Shown in pieces: positions 19,891-31,199 of a DNA stretch of 64,000 bases. The notes under the pieces are model-generated. The model saw only the letters and a program-made list of their open reading frames with translations, had not been told where the DNA came from and did no database searches. Both the position numbers and the translations under genes were made by a program. Origin of the DNA: Terebella lapidaria (taxonomy: Eukaryota; Annelida; Polychaeta; Terebellida; Terebellidae). Every line of letters starts with the position of its first letter. Positions within the stretch are counted from its first letter, which is position 1. The stretch spans positions 95,203,515-95,267,514 of the forward strand of contig OX424555.1 in the NCBI GenBank assembly GCA_949152475.1. Direction: 5' to 3'.

Positions 19891-21907
19891 AACCAACTGA
19901 CGAACCTCCTGCAAAACGAGGTAATGTTGCATTTACATGTTTTCCTATAGAATAGGACATTTGTGATCTTCTGTATTGACTTACATAATGTGAATGGTAA
20001 ATCAACAGGTGTTCCTGCTCATGTATGCTGTTGCATAAAAATCATTTGTATTTATGTTACAGCCAAGAAACGCGACCACCAGACCAAAAACTCTGTTAGC
20101 CTCAGTAAGCTCAAAGAAGAAATTGAACATAAACGCACCCATTAGTTTCACCTTTGTGACGTATAATGTATCTGTAACACTATGTATAGATTCTTTCTCG
20201 CCACAGAAAAGTCCAAGACTTCGTGTACCACGAACAAAGTTCCAGGTATGACATCAGTACAAAATGTTTATGGGAGGTATTTAGCAGTTGTAAAGATCTC
20301 GTGCACACACGACATAATGATGGGTTATCATAATTTTTTTCATTTTATACCTACAAGCCACAGTAAAGCTATTGGAGGAGCTTCATCCACCAGTGAGTCA
20401 TAATACAATACAGAGTACTGATTCAATACCTGCTTCAACAATTACTTTTCAAAAATTATCTGTCATGTTCGAAAATTTAATGCGGAAATCACTAGGCATC
20501 ACACGCCATAATGTATATCGAACAAAATGTAATGATTTCAAACCTTGCATCATTTGTTTATAATATACTTACATGTAGGTATGCTTTTCTATTCATAGGT
20601 ACCCCCCCCCAAAAAAGGATGGAAAAGCCCAAGGTAATTTTGGAAGCATATTATTTGGGTTTTGAAATAAACAATGTACACATGTATTTGCCCATATCTC
20701 ACATGAATCAATTTGAATGTGCACATACTTTTTTTTCTTTCAGAGGTTTTCAATTTCCCGGAGTCGCCAATACGAGCCCGAGGCAGTGAACGTGAGTGTA
20801 AAAACTAGCATGTATATCTATCCATTTTAACTCGTCTTTCATATATTCAAGTCACAATATCATATATTTCACTAATATTATTTCATGAATAATTTTAGAA
20901 TGGTTGTAAATGGCTAGCGACAATCAAAGGTCACACCCCTAGTTGTAAAGATCTCGTGAACACAGGAAATAATACTGAGGTATCATATATATTTCATTTT
21001 ATACCTACAGGCCAAAGTAAAGTTATTGGAGAAGCCAAAAAAGCTTCATCCACCAGTGAGTCGTAATATATAATGTCAGCCTTCCAAACTTTGCATTGTT
21101 CATTTGTATTTATATTCAAGTATCACATGGATGCCAATATATTCAACAAAATGTCATTATTTCGAACTTTGCATTAGTGTTAAAATACTTAAGTATGTTT
21201 TTCTATTGACAGGTACCCCCTGTCAGAGATGGGAAAGCGAAAGGTAATTCTGGGTGCATTATTCGGATATTGTCATAAACAATGCAGACATGTATTTGAC
21301 AATATCTCACATGAATAAATCCAAATTGTGAACATATAAATTCTTTCAGATGTATTCAAATTCCCGGGGTCTCCAAGACGAGGACAAACCAGTGAACGTA
21401 AGTGCAATATAAGCATATGAGCATGTGAAACCTGAACGTTTTAGGGAGTCTTTCAACTATCCAAGCCACAATATCATACATTTTACTAAACTACATTTTT
21501 ACTAAACTACATTTTTACTAAACTACATGTTTCCTTTGTAGACTTGCTCCTCCACCCTCTGAAGGTGAACGTCAACAATATCATCGTCATAAAGAAACCG
21601 GAAGCGTCTGAGGAGACCGATCCGTGGATTGGGCGGGTCACCCGCATAACCCAGGACAACGTCACGTTTGACTGGGTTGTGCGGAACAAGGAGAGCGACA
21701 TCTGGGAGTCGAACGATGTAACCGGGTATGACCGCCATTCCCGAAAAAAACATACTGGCAAAATCCAAGACATGGGATGGCAGAGGCAAAATGCCCGAAG
21801 GAATGCTTTCAGAAATATTGCTTTTGTAATCATTAGGCTAGACAGCATCTGCATTAGTTTGTTGTCCGCTCCTATTCCCGAGCTAGGGAGGGTGAAACTT
21901 TATTTCT
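19891..21907 (+). CDS. 3' part of a microexon-rich gene ending in an SH3/Tudor-like exon
   Basis: Nine plausible microexons lie between clean AG and GT signals: 19891-19920, 20063-20104, 20207-20245, 20358-20392, 20599-20633, 20744-20791, 21011-21055, 21213-21243 and 21350-21397. They encode basic, proline-rich linkers such as EPTDEPPAKR, KSPRLRVPRTKFQ, VFNFPESPIRARGSE and VFKFPGSPRRGQTSE. The last exon (from 21542, after TTCCTTTGTAG) reads LLLHPLKVNVNNIIVIKKPE, DPWIGRVTRITQDNVTFDWV and SDIWESNDVTG. This is a small beta-barrel pattern like BAH, Tudor or chromo-type domains. Whether it belongs with the ParB-like exon upstream is inferred from order and strand. No stop codons interrupt these pieces, so this part may be alive. 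The exact end is uncertain: a donor at 21728 or read-through to the stop at 21905-21907. Confidence 0.5.
20270..21430 (+). repeat. Intragenic tandem duplication of a three-microexon block
   Basis: Block 1 (about 20280-20830) and block 2 (about 20945-21430) share exons and flanking intron sequence: GTTGTAAAGATCTCGTG, CATTTTATACCTACA, GTAAAGCTATTGGAG and, later, TTTCCCGGAGTCGCCAATACGA against TTCCCGGGGTCTCCAAGACGA. Each block holds one KLLE...LHPP exon, one TPP...K exon and one VFxFPxSPxR exon in the same order. Confidence 0.8.
21482..21534 (+). repeat. 17-bp tandem repeat with branchpoint-like motif before an acceptor
   Basis: TTTTTACTAAACTACA is present three times in tandem immediately upstream of TTTCCTTTGTAG (ends 21541). 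TACTAAAC resembles the branchpoint consensus TACTAAC, so the last-exon acceptor has up to three candidate branchpoints. Confidence 0.6.
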
Positions 21908-22689
21908 GACTGACATTCGAATCAATTCGAAATCGCATATTTCATAGGGTAACTGATCACATTCTAGTACTGACGAGAAAATAGCAGGTAACCACTCCGT
22001 TTATACTCGGAAAACATGACTTAAGTTGTAAAAATGCCAAAAATACCGGTATCCAGTTTAGGCCCACTTTGTGAAATCGATCAAGATTGTGGAGAAAACA
22101 GGTGATATTTATTTTTTCCGTATTAGATCGCTCATCATTTTCCCTTCTATATAATCTTTCAATTATTAAAAATTCCAAAGAAAAAAACTTCATAAAAACC
22201 ACCAAAATTTGATGAAATTTAATGATAATATGTGTCATATACCTATATTGCTTGAATTGTTTTCAAAAATATGTATAACATGATATATCTGAATCATGAT
22301 CGAGGTTGTGTCGGATTATACATACCTAGGTAGATAGGTACATAGACTACTACTACACGAGTAACTTGCAACGACAAAATGTGTAAGCCGTACAATTCAC
22401 TGAGAGGCTGCTTGCTGATAGGCCTAGATTAAATCCGTGTACATGGTGTACAAAAGTAGGCACCATGGTTTGTCACTCCGTAGACTTGTACAGGTCTATG
22501 GTCACTCGGAATGCCAACATGTTTTATTAAATAACCCGTGAAATCCGAATGGATAAGTCTGATTAATTGGGAAGATTACTATGGCACATGCCTATATCGT
22601 ATACTAGGCAACGCCAATTTTCCCGCGTAAAACGTCCTATGACGTTTTCGTCCGCCAGATGGAGCATGAACACCCGGGTTTACCTTTAA
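21908..22689. other. No gene seen
   Basis: This is an AT-rich downstream region with short ORFs on both strands that show no recognisable protein. No repeat was recognised. Confidence 0.4.
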
Positions 22690-22898
22690 AGATGCACTCT
22701 CTATTTGTAAATTTAGGTGTCGAAATGTATTGTTGAATTGTTGCATTTTTGTCATGCAATCTGTTTATCATGTTTATGTCTCCATATTACTCTGTGTGTT
22801 CTGTTATTTGTACCGATTGTAGCTCTTTTTCGCACTTGTTTTCTCCTATGCCCCTGTATGGGGATACCTTCGAGAAATAAAGTTATTAGTATTATACC
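22690..22898 (+). mobile_element. Likely LINE 3' UTR (CCCCTGTATGGGG tail)
   Basis: The sequence CTCCTATGCCCCTGTATGGGGATACC, followed by AATAAAGTTATTAGTATTAT, resembles invertebrate LINE 3' ends, which carry this small hairpin and then ATT repeats. No coding part is left. The assignment rests on resemblance only. Confidence 0.4.
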
Positions 22899-23039
22899 TT
22901 TCAAGGTCAAATGAAAACAAAACTGAAAGGATTCTTATGATTTCACACTTACACAGAGAGGATGAATCTCCAACCTCAGATCAATTTCCATGGTCAGAAC
23001 ATAACGCACATTATTGCGGCCAAGTGCAAGACGATCATG

Positions 23040-23292
23040 TTTCTTGTGAGTGTAACAATTTGAATGTATTAGACGTGGAATCAATACCCAGTATTAGGTT
23101 TTGCGAGCAAACCAAACAGGGTCCGTTATCCAATCTCATAGTCCGGGGACAGAAAGTCATATCAGGAACAAAGTGGGAGAAAACAAAAATGACAGGGAAA
23201 CTTATGAACCCCCAAAAATGGCCATTAGGAGGTGAAATCAGGTGTTCCGGAAAGAGTGAGCATTTCCTGCCCCACTAGTGGCACCCGTCATG
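23040..23292 (+). repeat. Dispersed repeat X, copy B
   Basis: This is the longest plus-strand copy of the family also seen at 741-884 and inverted at 57515-57720. It ends in GTGTTCCGGAAAGAGTGAGC, TTTCCTGCCCCAC and GGCACCCGTCATGAATTCC. In copy C the reading on the equivalent strand is open (GVPERVSISCPTCGTRHEF), with a CxxC pair. Here it is interrupted by TAG at 23276-23278. The family is unidentified. Confidence 0.55.
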
Positions 23293-24216
23293 AATTCCCC
23301 AAAATTAACATGAAAATAGATCTAGTTGCAGGGCAGACATGGATTTGCTGTATTTATCAACCAGATCATGATGACGTCCATGGAATTTCTTAAACGCAGC
23401 TATAAGTCTTGGTAAAACATATCCTTGTCGCAGCACTTTAGAGACTAGCTGGGCACTTCGATAGACAATATTTGCTGGATACCATTTGTGTACTGATTAT
23501 GTGCCGATTGAATTCAATCAAACTCCCCGTCGGTCATTTATTTTCAATATTAGTCATAACATGATTCTCAGCTTGCTGCTATGCAGTTAGATTGTCATGA
23601 GGTATTGGTTGGAAGACTATTGATGGTGCATTATACATAATGTATTCAAAGCTACATTAATTGATCTACATTAGTAATACAAAAATATATATTAAGCCTT
23701 CGCCACGCTGTGTAGGACTTCGACGTTTCCCCTATCTCGCCAATGTTAAATCCTCAAGATGTCTGCTTAGATCGTTCCCAAACTTGAGTCATATGAAGCT
23801 CTTTTGAATAGGCTTGCTTCTTAAAGGGTGCTACAGGTAAGGGACTTCATATTATAATTGTTTAGATAATTCAGGTATCTCTGATAAAATCTTGCAAAAA
23901 TGTGTATTGGCGTATTTTGCACAGTTAAACTGCTGATACAGGATTATATGTAGCAAGTATTAAATGATTAAGATGCATTGTCTCGGGTACATGTTCAGGA
24001 GCGAGTTTGACATCTTCAAAAAGTAACATTGGTGAGATAGGAAACTGCCTAAGTCCGGCACTGCATGGATTGGATTTCGCTGAGCCTTGAAGATGTTGAA
24101 TGTTTCTTGAGCATTGCTCTATCCTATGTACGGAAGGGTATCTTTCTCCTAGTGTATACACACTTGCACCGGGAAGTAATAATAAACATGTTTTGCCTAC
24201 CATATTAATATTGTTT
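23293..24216. other. No gene seen
   Basis: This is an AT-rich intergenic stretch with no supported gene or repeat. Confidence 0.4.
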
Positions 24217-24385
24217 TAGGGATTGAGCCTGCTTTCGAGGGCATTGCAGTCCTACAAACAATCGAGGGGAAAATGACAACGTCAATAGCCCGACGGAGCG
24301 AAGCGACGGAGGGCTTTTGACATAGTCATTTTACCCGAGATTGTTTGTAGGACTGCAATGCCCGAGAACGCAGAATTAATCCCTA
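24217..24385. mobile_element. Fold-back MITE with TAGGGATT ends
   Basis: A 169-bp inverted repeat. The left arm TAGGGATT...GGGCATTGCAGTCCTACAAACAAT pairs with the right arm ATTGTTTGTAGGACTGCAATGCCC...AATCCCTA. The terminal TA at both ends could be a TA target duplication, as in Tc1/mariner-type MITEs. The centre holds GCCCGACGGAGCGAAGCGACGGAGGGC, itself a hairpin. Confidence 0.8.
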
Positions 24386-25134
24386 TTATAACATAAACCA
24401 CTCCTTCTTGACTTTATGCCTGACAAAACAAAGAGAAGAAGAAAATACAACCGATTTTGGGCAGAAATACCCAAAGAAGAACCAAAAAATCGTTGAATTC
24501 TCCGCTACGATCAGCATGACCGCCCCAGAGCCGGACCGCTGGCCAGAAAACGTAATAACGTAGAATTATTGATCGACCGTCAAGATGCAGCTGTTCCATT
24601 TGACTCCCCCTGCCGCCTGGCAATGCAGCATTGAGGGATCGCTTTTCATCATGTGGATATTTACAGTCGAAATTCAGCAAAAATACGAGCTGTCATGCGG
24701 TTCTGTATACACCAAGAGGAAATAGAGTGTATGGACATGTTCAAAGTGTTTTAGTTCCACTGGAAATCGGAGGGATCATGTATATTTTGCGTGACATTTG
24801 TTGCATGCGTGTGCACACCGTTCCGCGGCTTTTGGAAAGATGTCGGGTCCGCGCCAATACTGGCCGATGGCGATGGCCGGTATGATACTCGAACTTCGAA
24901 GACGGCTAAAAAGTTTAAAAAACTGGGCTTCTACAGATGATAAACACATATGAGGTTAGTATTCTTGAGAAGACATTATGTAGATTTTATTCTTCGATTA
25001 GTGTATATAAAACAGAGATTATTTTGTTCGAACTGGCGCCGCAAATTATATACATTTCCGCATGCATGTCGAATCGTACACCTAACAGTAGTTACGTCGC
25101 CATGATATTTATGGATCGATTTTCTCTTTCTAGG
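24386..25134 (+). other. Possible decayed coding stretch, unassigned
   Basis: A short plus-strand reading from ATG at 24417 (MPDKTKRRRKYNRFWAEIPK) stops after about 26 codons. Other short frames follow. GC content rises around 24500-24870. There is no recognisable domain, so I do not call a gene. Confidence 0.25.
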
Positions 25135-25136
25135 TC

Positions 25137-25251
25137 AGCGCGCGGATCTCCAGGCGGATCTGCTTGCAACATGGACCCGAGCTACGACTTCCTCGTCATG
25201 TTGGGAGTCCCAACAATTGTTGTTGTAGACATCTACGGCACATCCAAGTAA
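25137..25251 (+). CDS. Possible terminal exon, unidentified
   Basis: After TCTCTTTCTAG (ends 25136) a frame reads SARGSPGGSACNMDPSYDFL, VMLGVPTIVVVDIYGTSK and a stop. The acceptor is good and the peptide is protein-like, but it is too short to name. Confidence 0.25.
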
Positions 25252-26394
25252 TCCTGTCTCAGGAAGTCCAGTTATAAATCTTCATCCGCAATTCAGACAT
25301 TTCAGGACAAGATCATCAGCGCTGGCAGGCTGTGGCAGCATGACAAGTGATCAGCCTGCTTGCTCCATACCTTGACTTGGCCCGTTGACAATCGGCACGG
25401 GAATCACCAATGTTTTGTGACAGTGTACAGTACGGACTCCTTGCAAATATATAACACAAGGTTAAAAACACATGTCTAGCCAAAATCTCAGGATGGAAAA
25501 GTACATAGTGACTGTTGTGTCATGTGTGTCACAGTGATTTTGCTTACTTGTTCACTGCAAAACTGTATGAAACCCTTAATTTTTTAAAATAAATTATATT
25601 TTTTATTGATTCTCAATCATTCTGCCCAGTCTATACTATATAGATCTACTTACATTGAAAAAATATTTGAAATATTCTGTTTTCAGTATGGTTTACAAAA
25701 TATTCTGGATTTAGGAGGGAGGTAAACGGAACGGCGTAAACAAATCCAGGAGGGCTTTCGATGGGATCGAAAAGCCCTAGGGCTTTCGATCAAATCGAAT
25801 GCCCGGTTGAATGTATATCAATGCTAGAATGCTTACAAGGCATTGGTTGTCTGACAAAGTCTATCCTCATCAAACTACTGTGTATAAGCAGAGATTGACC
25901 ATGTATGTTATAATACCAGATTAATATCGTATTAGTTGAAGTCTAATCGCCTACCGATCAACTTGTAACTTGTAATTCACTTTCAAAGATTTCCAGATAA
26001 TATTGTGATATACTGTCCCATATTTTGCTTTCCCAAAGTGATTACAAATGATTCTAACTGGATGGTATTGAGAATATTGTCCTGATTGGGTGTCACACCT
26101 GGTATCAGGACACAGACCTGGGTGGCACACCTGATGGTCTGTTTCTCTTCCATGACACAGTGTACATAATTGTTACAAAACATCTACACATGCGCAATCT
26201 GAATTACCTAATTGAAAACCAATACAAAATTGACCAATCAGACTTTGGTCAATTTCCAACACACCATGTTAGATTTGATTCGGTCATACATACGTTTTTC
26301 ATAGTCAGGCAGCCAGATAGCTATACCCTGCACAGGCTGATATATTACTTTTCTCGCTGGATTCTTTTACATTGAATATCAGCCTGATATCAAG
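25252..26394. other. Non-coding, with twin hairpins at 25748-25803
   Basis: No gene is supported. AGGGCTTTCGATGGGATCGAAAAGCCCT and then AGGGCTTTCGAT...ATCGAATGCCC form two adjacent hairpins with stems of about 10 bp. They look like a fragment of a fold-back element related in style to 24217-24385. Confidence 0.5.
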
Positions 26395-26745
26395 TGGATA
26401 TCTTTGAGCACGTCAAAAAAAATCCAAGATAACCGTTGCATGGACAATATAACTTTTTAACTATTGGTCCCAGAATGAATTGTTATACCACTTTCCAGCT
26501 GATGTCAGGATGACCAATCCATTTGTTATATGAGGTGGGGGACAAGGTGATATCCAAGATGACGGACAAAAAAAAATTGTAGTACCAATTTTCCAGTTGA
26601 TTTCAGAATGTCCAATCCACTTGTGAAGTTAATTTCCAAGGTGATATCCAAGATGGCCCCCAATGGAAAATCGGTGCCTAGAAAATACAACTTTTTAACT
26701 ATTGGTAATTGTAATATCAATTTTCCAGCTCCCCTCAACTGTTCG
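26395..26745 (+). repeat. Degenerate CCAAGATGGC-type repeat, two to three units
   Basis: Recurrent blocks include ATCCAAGATGAC/ATCCAAGATGGC, ACTTTTTAACTATTGGT, TTTCCAGCTGAT and CCAATCCA, about 120 bp apart. It is heavily decayed and of unknown origin. Confidence 0.45.
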
Positions 26746-26945
26746 ATCTAGTTCTTCTAGTAGTCCAGTATGTAGAATGCAGATTAAAGGTCTATTGACA
26801 TGGAAATTGACATCATGATTTTTCATCTTTATCTGATATATCAATATATTATTTCACTATTCCAAACGTTCTTGCGGTTAGAAACATGCCGAGAGCGACA
26901 TGATTAATGATTTTGTTCCGGGAATTGGCCAGATCTGCTACCGGC

Positions 26946-27054
26946 ATTCTGGTCGGAAATGGCCAGTGGTGATTTTCCCGCCAGAGCGCATGACGTCACG
27001 GCAGGGAATCTGAGAGATTAGCGGGCTGCTAGCCAGCATAGAATCAGTGTAAAT
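26946..27054 (+). promoter_or_regulatory. 5' flank shared with 38632-38746
   Basis: About 110 bases just before the ATG of the P2XR_C-type gene recur at 38632-38746: CATTCTGGTCGGAAA, ATTTTCCCGCCAGAGCGC, TGACGTCACGGCAG and GCATAGAATCAGTGTAAAT. TGACGTCA is a perfect CRE-type site. This is probably the promoter or 5' UTR of a multicopy gene family. At the second site the coding part is missing. Confidence 0.6.
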
Positions 27055-28617
27055 ATGGCAGGTCTTCCGGATGCCGATTTTCAATGTTCGTCGTCAAGTG
27101 CCAGTGAATCGTATCATGCTGATGCAGATCTATCAGAAAACAGTTTTGATGACGAAGAAGAATTTTTAACAGCGCCTTTGGGTATTTTGCCATACCAGTT
27201 TGATCCTGGATTATCGGATTCGGTGTCAGATTCCAGTGGAAGGGAAAGTGAAGATGGCTAGCAGACGGACGGCAACAACAACCTGGAATTCAACGGCAGA
27301 TCCGGGACCACTGATTGGTAGGATTGTTAATAATTAACAAGTTCAATACAAATATGCATTTAATGAGTATGATCATGAGTATCTAGAAATGTTACGCTCC
27401 TTTTCGTGCGGATGTGCATTACCGTACTCAATATATTTCCTGACCGTTATACTGACTAATTGAATTGATTATATGCAGATATAAGCTCGGTAATGGTTAA
27501 AATAAGTACATGTATGAATTGAATATGTATGAATATTTTTGATTGCATAATGAAATCAGTAAAATGATTTCAGTTTTGTTTTTAAACTGCCCGAAATGTA
27601 TACCACGCATATTATCATAATTATCCAGCATATTATTTTAACCCTAGTCTCTCAATTGGTGATGTAAATACTACAATAGTAGGTCTATAGATTGTGCTGT
27701 TGTTTATATATTCGGGTGTTTACATGTATTCATGGTTTCCAATAAATGACAATTTTCATTATTTATTACCTCCCCAATTCATTGTATACTAGACATAAGA
27801 AAAAAACCGCTACAAACTTTCAGACACTGGTCGTGAAAATTAAGCCCTTTTGATTAAAATTTTTTGTACTGTCATTTTTACCACATATATATGTATTTAT
27901 CACCTCCACACGGGAGAGCATACTCGTTGGTTATCAACATGAGAACAGAACGACAATCAGTACAACACATGTACAAGTGGATAAATCAGTCAGTGGACAT
28001 AGATAGTCTGTCGACATAGACAGAGTCGATGTAGCAGCAAACAAGTATATACAAGTCATCACACTCGGGTGTAAACTGGCATCTGAACCCAGACATGCAA
28101 AACAGTGATAACTCCCAGGAATTCATGTTCCTCATTTCATTGTACAAGGCAAGTGGCGAATGAGATTTCACATTTACCCAAAACCATTCTCGGACGACTG
28201 CAGCTTTGTCACAATCAAAAACCATATGATGGACATCCTCATATGATATTGGTTATTCAAGATGTTTTATTTTATTTCTTGGATGTGTACCGCAAATTGA
28301 TACCATGCCGAGTAATGACCACTTTGTTTTGTTCTAGATTAACAGTATAAATTCCCCCACCGTGTCAGCTGTTTCACACATCAGAGTAACTATCAATGAA
28401 TGTTGCCACTCACTGAACATGAAGTTTGATGTTTTTTGTATCTTTCCATAGGTGCACATATGGTAACTGTGTCGCCATGGAGACCGACCAGGAGAGTGTG
28501 TGCTGCTGGGAGATCAGACAAGTGAGAGAAGAGACGGAGAGTGAGCGTGGAGAAGGATGTAGTTGCATCATCAATCATCCTTTCTTTGGCCCCGTTTGTC
28601 TGGAGGAGCATGTGCTA
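27055..28617 (+). pseudogene. P2X receptor C-terminal (P2XR_C) domain gene, premature stop
   Basis: Exon 1 (27055-27317) starts MAGLPDADFQCSSS, is acidic and Ser-rich, and carries PYQFDP at residues 46-51. A PYxFEP-like box is typical of the many P2X7-C-terminus-like proteins in invertebrates. The donor is GATTG|GTAGG. Exon 2 (28452-28617, after CTTTCCATAG) gives, across the junction, TDW-CTYGNCVAMETDQESVCCWEI and then CSCIINHPFFGPVCLEEH. This fits the Cys-rich zinc-binding P2X7 intracellular domain (WCxCGNC...CC...C). The phase across the splice is correct. An in-frame TAG at 27259-27261 cuts exon 1 before the junction. A GTGAGA donor at 28618 suggests further exons, which I did not find. 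Confidence 0.7.
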
Positions 28618-28686
28618 AGTGAGAGCCGCGTATCTGGCCTATAGGCAGGAGCATGGCATCCAGATGGAAAATGCCCCCAGTAATGA

Positions 28687-28746
28687 GTAAGCACCCAAGA
28701 TGTCCAATTAATCCAAGTAAGCACCCAAGATGTCCAATTAATCCAA
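28687..28746 (+). repeat. Perfect 30-bp tandem duplication
   Basis: GTAAGCACCCAAGATGTCCA plus ATTAATCCAA occurs twice head to tail with no mismatch. A poly(G) run of about 18 follows at 28803-28820. Confidence 0.9.
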
Positions 28747-28820
28747 GTATTGTTTTAGGTGAGGGGTATTGGTGGTGAGGTGTTATGAGAGAGTGGATGG
28801 GGTGGGGGGGGGGGGGGGGG

Positions 28821-29614
28821 CAGATGTTTATGGGCTACTTCTGTATGAACACGGAACTAATCTTGATCAAAACATTTATATTTCATATACTTGATGGGTA
28901 GGCCTACACCATTTCTGACCAGTGAAAACGCCACAGAAAGAAGTGAAGCACACACCACATGATTTAGATTGAGTGCCCAACACAAAGAAGATAAGAACAG
29001 GTAACGAAAATTGGGTCTAGCCAATGAATTCACTATATTCGTACCCAAAAAACATGTTGTATATAAGTTATTCGTGCAACATCTTAACGTCATATTAGCA
29101 TCTGCATAACAACATTAGGATACAGTTTTTCATCCGTTTTGTTTCAAGAGTGGTGTTGTGAAAGTGATAACGAACAATTATTGAAGAAATTGAGGGCCTA
29201 ATGGCAACAGTCAATTTTATTGGTTCACAGCCTCATTAATCAACACCATCTTGAGTTTCAGGCGGAATACTTATCGGAATTGAATTTTGTTGACATCATT
29301 GAATTCCTCACCATTCAAAACCTCAGGCTAGGAGACAACATTTTGTTTCTATCACAATTATTGAAGAAATTATACCTGTTTAAGGAATTCCATAGCCCCG
29401 CGGTGACCATCTTTGAAATGACACCATTATATTTCTGGGGGTCAGATTTTGGTAGACTTTTCTTCTGTAGGTATGAAAAACACGATAAAACCTTTTGTTG
29501 CAATTTGTTGTGGGTCAGGTGGTTGTTTGTCACAGATAGACCTGTCGATTAGGCTTTATTTCAGCTTCTGTTTCAGGTAAGGACAAAGTTCTGATGTCTG
29601 TCCTTATGTTTTTG
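28821..29614. other. No gene seen
   Basis: Two overlapping opposite ORFs (29220-29552 plus, 29315-29533 minus) show no recognisable protein. TTATTGAAGAAATT occurs twice (29178, 29358). Nothing else is supported. Confidence 0.35.
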
Positions 29615-29708
29615 AAGAAGAAGAAGGAATAATGCTTAACGGCACTTTGGGCTCAAGAAGGCCATTTCAGTGCCAAACAAGGATATAAAAGTAGTATCAA
29701 GAATGATA
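29615..29708 (-). mobile_element. LINE 3' tail fragment interrupted by a second LINE copy
   Basis: The tail GAAGAAGAAGGAATAATGC...AGTATCAAGAATGATAAA is followed directly by another GAAGAAGAAGAAGAAATAAAG tail. A second element of the same family therefore inserted into the first, or the first is a short truncated copy beside it. Confidence 0.75.
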
Positions 29709-31189
29709 AAGAAGAAGAAGAAGAAATAAAGTTTAACGGCACTTTGGGCTCAAGAAGGCCATTTCAGTGCCAAACAAGGATATAAAAGTAGTATCAAGAA
29801 TGATAAAACTGCAAGTTTTACAATTAAAAATTTGTAGTGAACAGTAATAGCTTACAAGGTTAGTGGTGAAGAATTGATGACTAGATCTAGACTCGAAGGC
29901 GTTGACTAGAACTGTATGGCTAAAAATAAAAGTATACCCCAATTTCCCGAAGGAAATTGAGGATTTTATGAATATTAAAATCTATGAATAAATCATATAT
30001 TGACTGACACTCGTAGAACATGCGACGAGTGTCAGCCAAATCTTGACAATGTACCAGAACATGTTCAACGGTCAGCCACTCTCGACAGGGCACACACACA
30101 GGGGCCTCCTCCCACGGAGCAGGTAACCCTGAGTAAGGTATGTTTGCCCTATACGAGCCCGTGACATGACCAGTTGATCACGCCTGGACATTTCGTTTAT
30201 TGGGGGTACAACAACCAAGCGTTGGTTTGACTTTGTGTAATTTGTTACCAGCCTGCTCATCCCAGAATGATTGCCATTCTGCGTACAAGTACGTGTGGAT
30301 GAGCAGCTTGAAATCAGAATGTGGCACCCTGGAAAATGTGACGTCCAGATCAAGAGCTGCCCTGGCAGCCTTGTCGGCACGTTCATTCCCAGGAAAGTCC
30401 ACATGACTGGGTACCCAACAGAATACCACAACTTTATGCATTTGAAAAGTACGTTGAGGCTCAGTCAAAATATCCAAAAGTAGAGGATGGTCAATATTAC
30501 GATTCTCTATGGCTTGAAGGGCTGATAGAGAATATGATCAAATGACAAAACCCACTTCCCCGGATCGGCGGATGTGGGACAGTGCTAACAGTATTGCTTT
30601 CAGTTCAGCTGTGTACACTGAACACACATCAGGGAGACGTTGTTTGTACGTTCTCCCCGAGGAGATAGCGGCACAGCCTACTTTATTACCATCCTTAGAA
30701 CCATCAGTATAGTAAAACTTAAAATTTGGATAATTTAACTGAACATCATTAAAACCACTGTGAAAATCCAAAGGGTTGATGGTAGACTTCTTCCCAATCC
30801 TGAGAGAAAAGTCCGTTATGGGAGTTTTTCAATTCCCATAGTGGAACCTTTGAAATTTTTGACTCAGCTATTGTGTTCAAAAGTCAATGTTTAAATCTGC
30901 CAATAGATGTTTCATGCGAATACCAAAGGTTGGTATCGCATTTGGCCTGGATTCAAACAGACGAACACATTTAGGTTTGAAAACAACATTATGGGCTGGA
31001 TTGTTAGGTAAAGACTTCAGCTTGATAGTATACTGAAGAGAAAGTTTTTCCCGCCTACGATAAAGGGAGGGCTCGCTGGCCTCAACACACAGGCTCTCCA
31101 TGGGAGAGGTTCTGAATGCACCGAGACACAAACGCAACCCCTGGTTATGGATAGTATCCAAAGCCTTTATGTAGGAGGGTCTGGCTGAC
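29709..31189 (-). mobile_element. RNase H-encoding LINE (I-like), long copy
   Basis: This is the longest copy after 6241-7820. The minus strand encodes the RT end (ARPSYIKALDTIHNQGLRLC, LGAFRTSPMESLCVEASEPS) and then RNase H (YTDGSKDGNKVGCAAISSGR, TAELKAILLALSHIRR, WVPSHVDFPGNERADKAARA), but in several frames (30877-31359, 30538-30771, 30178-30477, 30072-30431). At least three frameshifts are present, for example an extra G in TTGGGGGTACAAC near 30205. It ends at GGTCTGGCTGA, where unrelated LTR-like sequence begins. Confidence 0.8.
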
Positions 31190-31199
31190 GCGCAGAGCT

